Source of the DNA: Haloarculaceae archaeon H-GB1-1
Lineage (GTDB): Archaea; Halobacteriota; Halobacteria; Halobacteriales; Haloarculaceae
Direction: 5' to 3'
Length of the DNA stretch: 64,000 nt
Assembly: GCA_029688825.1 (NCBI GenBank)
Contig: JARUKX010000005.1
Coordinates: 62,001-126,000, forward strand
Part shown: positions 55,377 through 63,882 of the stretch, one piece after another
How the letters are laid out: every line of letters starts with the position of its first letter
How positions within the stretch are numbered: position 1 is the stretch's first letter
Position numbers and translations under genes: made by a program
The notes under the pieces: generated by a model
Databases searched by the model: none
Seen by the model: the letters and a program-made list of their open reading frames with translations, nothing else
Told to the model about the DNA's origin: nothing

Positions 55377-56939
55377 CTACTTCGAGACGGATTCGAGGTG
55401 GTAGCAGCTCTCGGTGGGGTGCGGTTCGTATCCGGAGACGTCCGCGCGGGTCCCGACGACGTTCGTGTAGTAGGTCAGCCACCCGATGGGGACGTCCTCC
55501 TGCATCTTCGCCTGCACCTCGTCGTATATCTGCTTGCGCTCGGCTTCGTCGGCCGTCCGCCGACCGCGGGCGAGCAGGTCGTCGACCTCGTCGTTCGCGT
55601 AGCCGCTGAACATCGTCGCGTCCTCGGAGTGGACGAAGTCCGTGAGTCGGTCGGGGTCGGGGTACCACAGAACGGAGTTCGACCACAGCACCATCCCGAA
55701 GTCCTCGGAGTTGGCGCGTTCCTCGATGGTGCCCGACTCCATGGTGCGGACGGAGACGTCGAAGCCGACCTCGCCCAGTTGCGTCTGGACGACCTCGGCG
55801 ATGACGGGAAGCAGCGGGCGCGTACTGTACGTCCAGATGTCGACGGACAGGTCGGAACCGTCCCGCTGGCGACCGTTCTCGCCCTGTTCCCAGCCCGCCT
55901 CGGACAGGAGCGTGCGCGCTCGGTCCGGGTCGTGCGCGTACGGTTCGAGGTCCTCGTTCGCCCAGTCGGTGACGGCCGGCGGGAACGGCCCGACTGCCGT
56001 CGAGCCGAGCCCCTCCAGCACGGAGTCGACCACGGCCTGCCGGTCGACGGCGTGCATCACCGCTCGGCGGACGCGACGGTCCGCGAACGGTTCGGACTGC
56101 GTGTCGAAGACGAGATAGCGCGCCCGCGGGATCTCGTAGGCGTGCGAGTGGAGCGAGTCCGAACCCTCCAGCGTCTCGACGTTCGAGTTCGGGAGGATAC
56201 GCGCCATGTCGAGTTCGTCGTTCTCCAGTTTGAGCAGGCGCGTCTGGGAGTCCGTGATTCCTTCGTACACGAGTTCGTCGACCGTCGCAGTCGTCCCGTG
56301 GTACTCCGAGAACGCACTGGCGGTGATCGACGTGCCCGATTCCCAGCTCTCGAACTGGAACGGACCGGTGCCGACGGGTTTCGTGACGTTGCCCTCGGAA
56401 TCGAGCGAGCCCTTCGAGACGATTGCGGCGCTGCCGCGCGTGAGGTGCGCGGGCAGCGGCGCGAACGGCTGGCCGGTCTCGACGACGACGGTCCGCTCGT
56501 CCTCGGCGGAGACGGACGTCACCGGAAGCCCGGACAGTGACCCCGAGTCGAAGACGCGTTCCAGCGAGAAGACGGCGTCCTCGGCGGTCAGCGAACTGCC
56601 GTCGTGGAACGTGACGCCGTCTTTGAGCGAGAACCGCCACGTCACGTCGTCGTCGGCCAGTTCGTACGATTCGGCGAGTCCGGTCGTCACCGACGCGTCG
56701 TAGTCGACGGTCAGCAACGGCTCGACGACGTTGATGCGTCGCCAGAGCCAGCCGTTGATCGCCGGGTCGAGCGAGTCGGGCGACCACGGCGAGCCGACGC
56801 GGAACGTCACGTCCTGCGCAGACCCCCCGGCGGTCGTCTCCGCATCCGAATTCTGTCCCCCACTACAGCCCGCAAGACCGATGCAGCCCGCGGCGACGCC
56901 CTGCAAGACGCGGCGACGGGCATCACTGACCTCGTCCAT
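55377..56939 (-). CDS. Oligopeptide-type ABC substrate-binding lipoprotein
   Basis: A 520-residue family-5 binding protein. The N-terminus has RRRVLQGVAAGCIGLAGC, a Tat-like lipobox, followed by the family core (WSPDSLDPAINGWLWRRI, then YELADDDVTWRFSLKDGVTFHDG). It would bind a peptide, nickel complex or other solute outside the cell. First gene of the transporter unit, downstream of the AT-rich promoter region 56940-57121. Confidence 0.94.
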   Translation of the reverse strand: MDEVSDARRRVLQGVAAGCIGLAGCSGGQNSDAETTAGGSAQDVTFRVGSPWSPDSLDPAINGWLWRRINVVEPLLTVDYDASVTTGLAESYELADDDVTWRFSLKDGVTFHDGSSLTAEDAVFSLERVFDSGSLSGLPVTSVSAEDERTVVVETGQPFAPLPAHLTRGSAAIVSKGSLDSEGNVTKPVGTGPFQFESWESGTSITASAFSEYHGTTATVDELVYEGITDSQTRLLKLENDELDMARILPNSNVETLEGSDSLHSHAYEIPRARYLVFDTQSEPFADRRVRRAVMHAVDRQAVVDSVLEGLGSTAVGPFPPAVTDWANEDLEPYAHDPDRARTLLSEAGWEQGENGRQRDGSDLSVDIWTYSTRPLLPVIAEVVQTQLGEVGFDVSVRTMESGTIEERANSEDFGMVLWSNSVLWYPDPDRLTDFVHSEDATMFSGYANDEVDDLLARGRRTADEAERKQIYDEVQAKMQEDVPIGWLTYYTNVVGTRADVSGYEPHPTESCYHLESVSK

Positions 56940-56981
56940 GTGTTCGGTTCGTCGTCTCGGACCTATACAATTAAATCTTAC

Positions 56982-57027
56982 CTAGTGCAAATCTATTTGA
57001 CTTATAGAAATCCTGTTTTGACTAGTG
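56982..57027. promoter_or_regulatory. AT-rich divergent promoter region with repeated CTAGTG
   Basis: Between the binding-protein gene and thi4 a 180-nt stretch is far richer in A/T than its surroundings. CTAGTGCAAA (56982) and CTAGTGAAAC (57022) start exactly 40 bp apart. TTTAATTG (minus strand, about 56970) may be the TATA box of the transporter. Confidence 0.35.
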
Positions 57028-57121
57028 AAACTTTACTTGTGTTTTGCTGTGTCACTGCACGACCGAACGCGTGGCTCGCACCACAAACCATTTGTATTAC
57101 CCTAGAATATCATCCAGTGGT

Positions 57122-58051
57122 ATGAGCGACAATTTCGACAAGTTCAGCGACGTCGGCGAGGCCGACGTGACCCGTGCAATCGGACAGGAGTGGACCGAGG
57201 AGTTCATGGACTTCAGCGACAGCGACGTCATCGTCATCGGCGGCGGCCCGTCGGGGCTGATGGCGGCGAAGGAACTCTCCGAGCGCGGCGTGAAGACGAT
57301 GGTCGTCGAGAAGAACAACTACCTCGGTGGCGGCTTCTGGCTCGGCGGTTTCCTGATGAACAAGGTAACAGTCCGCGACCCGGCCCAGAACGTCCTCGAC
57401 GAACTCGACGTGGACCACAAACCCGCGAAGGACACCGACGGCCTCTACGTGGCCAACGGCCCGGAGGCGTGTTCGGGACTCATCAAGGCCGCCTGTGACG
57501 CCGGGGCGAAGATGCAGAACATGACGGAGTTCACCGACGTGGTCATCCGGGAGGACCACCGCGTCGGCGGTATCGTGATGAACTGGACGCCAGTCCACGC
57601 ACTGCCCCGCGAGATCACCTGCGTCGACCCCATCGCCGTCGAGGCGGACCTCGTCATCGACGCCACGGGCCACGACGCCATGGCCATCAAGAAACTCGAC
57701 GAACGCGGCGTCCTGAACGCGCCCGGCATCGAGGACGCAAAATCGAACTCCGGGATGGACCAGACCGGCGACGACTCCTACGGCGCGCCCGGTCACGACT
57801 CACCGGGCCACGACTCGATGTGGGTCGGTAAGTCCGAAGACGCCGTCGTCGAGCACACCGGCGTCGTCCACGACGGCCTCATCGCGACCGGCATGAGCGT
57901 CGCCACGACCTACGGTCTCCCGCGGATGGGACCGACGTTCGGAGCGATGCTCGTCTCAGGCAAGCGCGCCGCACAGGAGGCCATCGACGAACTCGGCGTC
58001 GACGCCGCACCCGTCGACGTGACCTCCCGCGCCAGCCCCGCAGACGACTGA
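57122..58051 (+). CDS. thi4: Thiazole synthase Thi4 (with active-site Cys)
   Basis: A 309-residue FAD/NAD-binding-fold enzyme making the adenylated thiazole precursor of thiamine. The dinucleotide motif [14 protein letters not shown] is at 38-51; [10 protein letters not shown] and [21 protein letters not shown] are family blocks. Cys167 ([11 protein letters not shown]) is at the position of the sulfur-donating Cys of yeast and Haloferax Thi4, so a single-turnover mechanism is possible, unlike His-bearing methanogen enzymes. ThiR is encoded at 61.0-62.0 kb. No TPP riboswitch seen upstream. Confidence 0.94.
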   Translation: MSDNFDKFSDVGEADVTRAIGQEWTEEFMDFSDSDVIVIGGGPSGLMAAKELSERGVKTMVVEKNNYLGGGFWLGGFLMNKVTVRDPAQNVLDELDVDHKPAKDTDGLYVANGPEACSGLIKAACDAGAKMQNMTEFTDVVIREDHRVGGIVMNWTPVHALPREITCVDPIAVEADLVIDATGHDAMAIKKLDERGVLNAPGIEDAKSNSGMDQTGDDSYGAPGHDSPGHDSMWVGKSEDAVVEHTGVVHDGLIATGMSVATTYGLPRMGPTFGAMLVSGKRAAQEAIDELGVDAAPVDVTSRASPADD

Positions 58052-58088
58052 CACGGCTATCCCGGGCCGTCACGTTCGGAGAGTCGCG

Positions 58089-58094
58089 TTTAAG
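58089..58094 (+). promoter_or_regulatory. TATA box for the small membrane protein
   Basis: TTTAAG about 30 nt before the GTG start at 58122; leaderless spacing. Confidence 0.5.
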
Positions 58095-58121
58095 TGCTCG
58101 TGGGCTGACAGTCGACCCACC

Positions 58122-58334
58122 GTGCTGTCAGACCTCCTCCCCGACACCGTCCGCGGGTTCGTCGTCCTCTCGTTCGTGACCTCGACGGCCCTGCTCGTGC
58201 TGTTCGGGACGACTCGCTTCCTCCCGTTCGTGTTCCTCGCGCTGATCGCCTTCCTCGTCGGCTTTCTCCTCACCTCGTTCGCCATCTGGGAGCGCTTTCA
58301 GGACTGGCTCGGGTGGACCCAGCAGGAGGAGTAA
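58122..58334 (+). CDS. Small two-helix membrane protein (GTG start)
   Basis: A 70-residue protein with two adjacent hydrophobic helices (GFVVLSFVTSTALLVLFGT and LPFVFLALIAFLVGFLL) and a C-terminal charged tail (WERFQDWLGWTQQEE). Start is GTG 58122, supported by the TATA box. Family not recognised. Confidence 0.72.
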   Translation: MLSDLLPDTVRGFVVLSFVTSTALLVLFGTTRFLPFVFLALIAFLVGFLLTSFAIWERFQDWLGWTQQEE

Positions 58335-58507
58335 CCTGCCTACCGCTCGACTGCTCGTCCGCCCTGAGCGTTTAAGTGACAGGCATCCGAATAATAGGAT
58401 GGTCCCCGCTGGCAGCGACGAGTTCCGCATTCGATAGCTGCGCGTACGGTTCTCGTCACGAGCAGCTGGCTCGTCGCCAGAGGACGGGATACAGAGGTGT
58501 CCAGGAG

Positions 58508-59473
58508 ATGTCGACCACCCCCGAGACGAACGTTGCGATCGCCTGCCAGGGTGGCGGTAGCCACACCGCGTTCACCGCTGGCGTGCTCCAGAAACTGCTT
58601 CCGAACATGCCGGACGACCACACACTCGTCGCGCTGAGCGGCACGTCCGGAGGCGCGCTCTGTGCGACGACCGCCTGGTACGGCCTCCTCGTCGGCGACG
58701 AGACCGAGGCCGTTGAGCGTCTCGATGCACTGTGGCACGATCTGTCGGCCAGAACGGTGGTCGAGCAGTCGCTGAACGACACCGGCGTGTTGCTGACCTC
58801 GATGGAGTCACAGGGAGTACCGCTCCCGAAGATGAGCCCCTACCTGAACCCGCTCTCGGAACTCGGACACACCGAAGTTCGGAGGGTGCTGGAGCGGCAG
58901 GTCGACTTCGATGAGCTCCCTGAACTCGCCGGTGACGACGACCCCAACCTGTTCGTCAGTTCCGTCAACGTCGCCGACGGGAAGTTCACGATTCACGACG
59001 GCACAGACCTCACCGCCGACGAAGTGCTGGCCTCGACGGCAGTGCCCACGCTGTTCGAGGCGGTCACGCTGGCGGACGACCCACACTGGGACGGACTGTT
59101 CTCCCAGAATCCGCCCATCCGGAACTTCCTGAGCGACATCCCCGAGGCGGAGCGAAAGCCCGACGAGATCTGGATCGTCCAGATTAACCCGATGACGAGG
59201 GCGACCGAACCCAAGAGTACCGAGGCGATCGACGACCGCCGCAACGAACTCGCCGGGAACCTCTCGCTCATGCAGGAGGTCGAGTTCATCGAGCAGGTCA
59301 ACGAGTGGGTCGCCGATGAATCGCTGACGCCCGACCGCTACAAGCACGTCGACGTCCGGTGGATTCAGCTCGACATGGACCTCTCGTACTCCTCGAAGCT
59401 CAACCGCGACCCATCGTTCGTCGAGCACCTGATGGAACTCGGACGGACGAAGGCCGCGTCGTTCCTGTCCTGA
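58508..59473 (+). CDS. Patatin-like phospholipase
   Basis: A 321-residue patatin-fold lipid acyl hydrolase. The oxyanion-hole GGGSHTAF is at 15-22, the nucleophile Ser47 is in GTSGG (45-49), and the Asp of the dyad is probably in the block DDPHWDGLFSQNPP. Start ATG 58508. Because haloarchaeal lipids are ether-linked, the substrate may be a fatty-acyl ester from elsewhere or PHA-granule related; unknown. Confidence 0.88.
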   Translation: MSTTPETNVAIACQGGGSHTAFTAGVLQKLLPNMPDDHTLVALSGTSGGALCATTAWYGLLVGDETEAVERLDALWHDLSARTVVEQSLNDTGVLLTSMESQGVPLPKMSPYLNPLSELGHTEVRRVLERQVDFDELPELAGDDDPNLFVSSVNVADGKFTIHDGTDLTADEVLASTAVPTLFEAVTLADDPHWDGLFSQNPPIRNFLSDIPEAERKPDEIWIVQINPMTRATEPKSTEAIDDRRNELAGNLSLMQEVEFIEQVNEWVADESLTPDRYKHVDVRWIQLDMDLSYSSKLNRDPSFVEHLMELGRTKAASFLS

Positions 59474-59530
59474 ACCCGACGGTATCGACGCGACCGCAAC
59501 CGACTTCATCGAGGAATACAACCAGAGAAT

Positions 59531-60310
59531 ATGGTCGCGGTCGTCACACTCTATCGGTCACCCACCACCAACGCGAACGCGGAGGCTATCGCATCGTGGC
59601 TCCAGGACCGCGTCCCTGCAGCGGTGACGGTCCGCGACCGATTCTGTTCCCTGTACGCCGACGACGAGCTCGCGGACGCCTTCGCGAACGCCCGCGTCCT
59701 GTCTCCCTACGAACGCGAGACGGGCACCGACATGCTGGGCATCGTTCGCTACGAGCGACGTGCGCTGGACGCCCCCGAGCGCGCCGGTGGTGTCGTCTAC
59801 GACGGTTTCGCCGTCCAGCGAGCCCTGCGGAGGCGACTCCCCCCTGACGAGCGTTCTCTCCAGCACCTCCACGTTCCCCTGCTCGGCCGGGTCATCGGGA
59901 CCTGGGGCACCCACGACGGCCGCTGGCACAAGCGAGTCCACGTACTCGGCCCCCTCACCCCGGTCTCCGTGCCCGGCCTGTACGAGGCCCCGGCGAAGCC
60001 CGAATCCTACTACAAAGCGAAACAGCAACGCGCCATGGTCGCGGGCGATACGCCGCCGCGTGAGGTCCTCGAATCCGAGGTCGACGGCGACTTCCTCGTC
60101 GAGGACGACCACCGGACGGCGGACGTCCTGAAGGGATACGTCTTGCAGGCGTACCACTACCTGACGACTGGCGAGGCGTTCTGCGACGACGAGTCCTGCC
60201 GACTGGCGAATCCCCACCGACAGTCGGGCGTCATCGACGCACAGGTACGCTCGCCGGAGTTCTGTGCCGAGCATGCCGCCACGTACGAGCCGTCAGTAAC
60301 CCGCGACTGA
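59531..60310 (+). CDS. Conserved haloarchaeal protein of unknown function
   Basis: A 259-residue protein. Notable blocks: VVTLYRSPTTNANAEAIASWL at the start, HDGRWHKRVHVLG in the middle, and a C-terminal cluster Cys/His segment (FCDDESCRLANPHRQ, then FCAEH) that could bind metal. It reads like the DUF6775/DUF7001 archaeal group, some of which are annotated as putative metallopeptidases, but I see no HExxH. Function not assigned. Confidence 0.75.
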   Translation: MVAVVTLYRSPTTNANAEAIASWLQDRVPAAVTVRDRFCSLYADDELADAFANARVLSPYERETGTDMLGIVRYERRALDAPERAGGVVYDGFAVQRALRRRLPPDERSLQHLHVPLLGRVIGTWGTHDGRWHKRVHVLGPLTPVSVPGLYEAPAKPESYYKAKQQRAMVAGDTPPREVLESEVDGDFLVEDDHRTADVLKGYVLQAYHYLTTGEAFCDDESCRLANPHRQSGVIDAQVRSPEFCAEHAATYEPSVTRD

Positions 60311-60389
60311 CGTCGTGGGCTTCCTCCTTGCAGCTCTGTGACCGCGCTGGACACACAGACCAGGCCGTCGCGTTCGTCGAGACCGGACC

Positions 60390-61040
60390 CTACGGCCGGA
60401 CCCGTCCCACCTGGAGCCCGAGGAATCCGCCCGCGAACGTCTCGTATCGGCGCTCGACGGTCTCGTCTGCGAGCGTCCGCCGTGCCGCCGCGACACGACG
60501 GCCGAGCCTGGTTCCGGCCCCAGCGCCCGGTCCCGGATTGACGGCGCCGACGAGCCAGTCGAACGCTGGGTTCAGCACGGCGGCCGCCCCCTGCCGGCTC
60601 CGCTGGGCGTTCAGCAGCGCGAGTCGACCGCCGGGTCCCACGAGGTCACACCACGTCTCGACGGCCGACTCGGGATCGTCGAACATCCCGACGACGAACG
60701 TCGCAAGCAGCGCGTCGATCGGTTCAGACACCGGAGGGCGCGTCGCGTCGCCGTGGACGAGGTGGACGTTCGCCAACCCCTCGCGAGCGACGCGCTGTCG
60801 GGCGGTGTCGAGCGCACCACGGGAGAAATCGACGCCGACGACGCTGCCCGACGGACCGACGCGCTCCCCGAGCAGGCGCAGATTGCCGCCGGTCCCACAC
60901 CCCATCTCGACGACGGTGTCGCCGGGTTCGAGGTCGAGGCTGTCGACCGTCCGCCGACGCCAGCGGCCGAGCGGAGGCAGCGTCGCTACTCGGTCGTACG
61001 CCGCCGCCCGCCGGTCGTAGAAGTCCCGCGCGTCGGTCAC
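60390..61040 (-). CDS. SAM-dependent methyltransferase
   Basis: A 216-residue class I methyltransferase. N-terminal DARDFYDRRAAAYDRVA, then SAM motif DTVVEMGCGTGGNLRLL, acidic loop VVGVDFSRGAL and motif VHGDATRPP. It resembles the PMT/phospholipid N-methyltransferase-like group. The start GTG 61040 overlaps the thiR stop as GTGA, so the two are translationally coupled. Its substrate is unknown; a thiamine connection is not implied. Confidence 0.88.
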   Translation of the reverse strand: MTDARDFYDRRAAAYDRVATLPPLGRWRRRTVDSLDLEPGDTVVEMGCGTGGNLRLLGERVGPSGSVVGVDFSRGALDTARQRVAREGLANVHLVHGDATRPPVSEPIDALLATFVVGMFDDPESAVETWCDLVGPGGRLALLNAQRSRQGAAAVLNPAFDWLVGAVNPGPGAGAGTRLGRRVAAARRTLADETVERRYETFAGGFLGLQVGRVRP

Positions 61041-61960
61041 AGGTCCCGGAGGACCGCCGCGGCGCTCGGCGCGTCGGCCGCGAGGACGTAGATGATCGGT
61101 TCCACGCCGAGGCCGCCCGTCTGATAGATCACGGTCGGCGTCGCCGACTCGTCGGTCGCCGCGCTGGCGAGTGCTTCCGTCACCGCGGACTCGATGGCGG
61201 GCTCGAACTCCGCCTCCGCGTCGAACTCGACCGCGACGTGACCGAGTTCGGCCAGTCGGTCCAGCGTCTCGGGGTCGTACCGGACATTCAGCGCCGCCCG
61301 CGCGTCGCTGCCCGCGTTCCGCGCGGCCAGCAGGACCGATGCGACGTACTCGCTCACGCCGAACTCTGGTTCGGCGGGCACCGTCACCTGTCCCTTCAGG
61401 TCCAGCATCCGTCCCGGAACGGCCGCCACGTCCTCGATTCCCTGCGGGTCCGGCAGACACTCCACGAGGTTCGACCCGACCGCCGGGATGTGGCCGGCGA
61501 AGCCGTCCGTCGTCTCCAGGATGCGCAGCCCCCGCCGGAGCGACGACAGCACCCGTTCGGACTTCCGCACGGCGCTATCGGGGTCGTGGACCGCGAATCG
61601 GTCCCCGTCGTACGCGGCGAGTTCGGGGACGGCGTCCTCGTGGAGCCGGGCCAGTAAGTCGCCGCGTTCGAGCTTCCGAACGAACACCTCCGCCTCGACG
61701 AGCGCCTGGACCGGACTCATCTCGCCCTCGGCAAGCCCCTCGGCCAGCCGCTCGACCAGCTCCGTCATCCGCTCGTCGGCGAGCAGCCGCTCGTTTCGCT
61801 CGACCTCTCCGTGGACGTACTTCGACACCGCGCTTTGACTGATGCCGAGCAGGTCGGCCACCTCCGACTGCGTGAGGTCCCGCTCACGCAACGCCTCGGC
61901 CAGCATCGACCGGAACGTCGGCAGGAACTCCTCGACCACGACCTCCTCGACGAACTTCAT
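61037..61960 (-). CDS. thiR: ThiR-type thiamine regulator (XRE HTH + ThiN-like domain)
   Basis: A 307-residue protein. The N-terminal Xre helix-turn-helix (LRERDLTQSEVADLLGISQS, AVSKYVHGEV) is fused through a helical linker to a ThiN/thiamine-phosphate-synthase-like domain (AAVPGRMLDLKGQVTVPAEP, VLLAARNAGSDARAALNVRY). In archaea this fusion is ThiR, which senses thiamine phosphates and represses thiamine genes. I start at ATG 61960 (MKFVEEVVVEEF); an in-frame GTG at 62044 would add 28 residues from the duplicated leader. Thi4 lies 3 kb away. Confidence 0.92.
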   Translation of the reverse strand: MKFVEEVVVEEFLPTFRSMLAEALRERDLTQSEVADLLGISQSAVSKYVHGEVERNERLLADERMTELVERLAEGLAEGEMSPVQALVEAEVFVRKLERGDLLARLHEDAVPELAAYDGDRFAVHDPDSAVRKSERVLSSLRRGLRILETTDGFAGHIPAVGSNLVECLPDPQGIEDVAAVPGRMLDLKGQVTVPAEPEFGVSEYVASVLLAARNAGSDARAALNVRYDPETLDRLAELGHVAVEFDAEAEFEPAIESAVTEALASAATDESATPTVIYQTGGLGVEPIIYVLAADAPSAAAVLRDL

Positions 61961-62037
61961 GGCTCGTTCCTCGCCGTCTGTGGCGAGTTTCTCGCTGACG
62001 GGATGAACTGCCACTCGCAGCGCTCGTGACACCTCAT
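61957..62037 (-). CDS. Possible linker mini-ORF 2 (26 aa)
   Basis: ATG 62037 to TGA 61957; the TGA overlaps the thiR ATG as ATGA, and the ATG overlaps the stop of mini-ORF 1. The peptide contains CE and IPSARNS blocks shared with mini-ORF 1. It may encode nothing useful and serve only in translational coupling. Confidence 0.35.
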   Translation of the reverse strand: MRCHERCEWQFIPSARNSPQTARNEP

Positions 62038-62128
62038 TGGTCACCTCCGAACTCCTGCGAATGTTTCGCCGACGGGATACCCCGACGCTCGCAGTGCTCG
62101 CGCCGGGTCATTGGTCGCCTCCAAATTC
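61982..62128. repeat. 74-bp imperfect tandem duplication between dcd and thiR
   Basis: Copy A 61982-62054 and copy B 62056-62128 align without gaps over 73 positions at roughly three-quarters identity (shared GACGGGAT, CTCGCAG, TCATTGGTC, CCTCC). Copy B includes the dcd stop; copy A the equivalent position in front of thiR. The 74-bp period equals a 26-codon ORF minus an ATGA overlap. Confidence 0.8.
62034..62111 (-). CDS. Possible linker mini-ORF 1 (25 aa)
   Basis: ATG 62111 to TGA 62034. Its ATG overlaps the dcd stop (ATGA), and its stop overlaps mini-ORF 2's ATG. The C-terminal FGGDQ repeats the last residues of dCTP deaminase, showing it arose by tandem duplication of that junction. Confidence 0.35.
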   Translation of the reverse strand: MTRREHCERRGIPSAKHSQEFGGDQ

Positions 62129-62695
62129 GCGATCCCCCTGGATCTTCGATGCCTGCGGCCCTTTCTGGCCCTGATACTTCGACCCACGTTCGGCACCGTA
62201 GGGGCGCTCTGCGGGGGTCTTCAGTTCGGTGAAGGTGAGCTGCGAGATGCGCATGCCGGGTGTGAGCGCGACCGGAGCGGTGCCGAGATTCGACAGTTCG
62301 AGGGTGATTTGCCCTTGGTACCCGGGGTCACACAGTCCCGCTGTGGCGTGCACCACGATAGCGAGTCGCCCGAGCGACGAGCGGCCCTCGACGTGGGCGA
62401 TGAGGTCGGCCGGAATCTCGACGCGCTCGTAGGTCGTCCCGAGGACGAAGTCGCCGGGGTGGAGGATGTACTCGCCGTCCTCCTCGACGTGGGTCTCCTC
62501 GACGTACTCGGAGACCTCCTGCTGACTGTTCGGGTGGATGCAGGGGATGTTGGCGTGCTGGAACTCCAGGAACTCCCGGCCTAACCGAAGGTCGACGGAG
62601 GCGGGTTGGATCTGGATGTCGGGGTCGTCGAGCGGCTCGACGACGAGGTCTCCCTCTTCGAGCCGCCGGAGAATGTCCGCGTCGGAGAGTATCAT
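62108..62695 (-). CDS. dcd: dCTP deaminase
   Basis: A 195-residue trimeric enzyme making dUTP (or dUMP) from dCTP for thymidylate synthesis. Blocks: [51 protein letters not shown] (active site with Ser/Arg and Glu) and [13 protein letters not shown] 62695; the longer frame upstream is in the Yip1 gene region. Its stop begins the duplicated ATGA chain leading to thiR. Confidence 0.95.
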   Translation of the reverse strand: MILSDADILRRLEEGDLVVEPLDDPDIQIQPASVDLRLGREFLEFQHANIPCIHPNSQQEVSEYVEETHVEEDGEYILHPGDFVLGTTYERVEIPADLIAHVEGRSSLGRLAIVVHATAGLCDPGYQGQITLELSNLGTAPVALTPGMRISQLTFTELKTPAERPYGAERGSKYQGQKGPQASKIQGDREFGGDQ

Positions 62696-62742
62696 ACGCG
62701 CACCGTAGACGAGGGGACGCCTAAATTTCCCGGTTCCGACCC

Positions 62743-63504
62743 TCAGGTGACGGTGACGAGTAACGCGACGAAGCCGGCGATGCCCGCTGGAACGGCGGCC
62801 TGTCGGCGCTGGAGGTCGTGGAGGACGGCGATACCGCCCAGCCAAACGTACGTCTGCCAGGCCACGCCGACGACCTGGAGCCCCGTCGTGACGAGTCCGG
62901 ACGGTCCGCGGCCGAGGTCTCGGACCTGCTCGACGAGCACCGAGGGACTCGACGCCCCGAGCTCGGCCCCCTGTGCGACGGTGACGAGCAGTGCCATGCC
63001 AACGGTGGTCGTGACGAGAGACGGAATCATCCCCACTGCCGTTATGGCGAGCGAATCCCCGACCGAGCCGTCCCCGCCGACGAGATACGAGAGGACGTGC
63101 AGGCCGACGCCGGTGACGAGCCAGACGATACCCACCCCGATTGCGAGGTACGGGAGCACCTCCTGGACCTGCTCCCAGAACAGGTCACCGACCTCGACCT
63201 GAATCTGCGTTGGCTGGTCGCAGCCGCTCGGACTGGTCTCCATCTCGGAGAACGTCTCGCCGTCGCAGACCCAGTCCGGTGGCCGTTCGGGGTTGTCGAT
63301 GGTCGTTTTCCCGGTCATCTGCTCGGACAGTTGCCACAGCCCGACGCTCACGACGGTCGTGATGGCGATTGCGAGCACGCCGGCCAGCAGCAGCGCAGTG
63401 AGGCCGTTCAGTTGCGATTCGTGGGACTCGAAGAACGAGCCAGGGTCTAGCAAGAGGGCGCGAATGGAGGGCAGCACGCCCTCGGCTGCGGAGGGTACCG
63501 TCAA
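62743..63504 (-). CDS. Yip1-family membrane protein (TTG start)
   Basis: A 253-residue membrane protein with five predicted helices. N-terminal [19 protein letters not shown] is typical of Yip1-domain proteins in haloarchaea. An external loop with Cys pair ([12 protein letters not shown]) could form a disulfide. Start is TTG 63504, the only start before the family region. It diverges from pth2. Function unknown. Confidence 0.8.
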   Translation of the reverse strand: MTVPSAAEGVLPSIRALLLDPGSFFESHESQLNGLTALLLAGVLAIAITTVVSVGLWQLSEQMTGKTTIDNPERPPDWVCDGETFSEMETSPSGCDQPTQIQVEVGDLFWEQVQEVLPYLAIGVGIVWLVTGVGLHVLSYLVGGDGSVGDSLAITAVGMIPSLVTTTVGMALLVTVAQGAELGASSPSVLVEQVRDLGRGPSGLVTTGLQVVGVAWQTYVWLGGIAVLHDLQRRQAAVPAGIAGFVALLVTVT

Positions 63505-63513
63505 GTAGTCAAC

Positions 63514-63520
63514 GATTTAG
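63514..63520 (+). promoter_or_regulatory. TATA box for pth2
   Basis: GATTTAG 27 nt before ATG 63544; leaderless spacing. Confidence 0.45.
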
Positions 63521-63543
63521 GGAGCCGACGCGTCCGTCGTGCC

Positions 63544-63882
63544 ATGAAGCAGGCCATCGTCGCACGCGCCGACGTCGGCATGGGTGAGGGCAAGCTCGCC
63601 GCGCAGGTCGCCCACGCCTCGCTCATGGCGTACGAAGAGGCCGACGCACGGACGCGTCGTGCCTGGAAGGGCAGCGGCCAGAAGAAGGTCGTCCTCAAAG
63701 CCACCAGCGAGTCGGAACTCTTCGAACTGGCGGAGAAGGCGGACGCCGAACGCGTTCCACACGCCATCGTTCGGGACGCTGGACACACGCAACTAGAGCC
63801 GGGAACCGTCACGGCGCTCGCCGTCGGCCCCGACGACGACGACGTCGTCGACCGGGTCACCGGCGACCTCTCGCTGTTCTGA
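63544..63882 (+). CDS. pth2: Peptidyl-tRNA hydrolase, archaeal type
   Basis: A 112-residue Pth2 releasing tRNA from stalled peptidyl-tRNA. Hallmarks: [21 protein letters not shown] at the start, [20 protein letters not shown] in the middle and [25 protein letters not shown] at the end. Full family length. After it (63883-64000) is AT-rich intergenic sequence with a TTTATC element at about 63974 that may belong to a gene beyond the edge. Confidence 0.96.
   Translation: MKQAIVARADVGMGEGKLAAQVAHASLMAYEEADARTRRAWKGSGQKKVVLKATSESELFELAEKADAERVPHAIVRDAGHTQLEPGTVTALAVGPDDDDVVDRVTGDLSLF

Noticed and set aside
61960-62044. Longer ThiR starting at GTG 62044
   Set aside because: The 28 added residues come from the duplicated linker sequence, and ThiR family proteins start at MKFVEE-type sequence.
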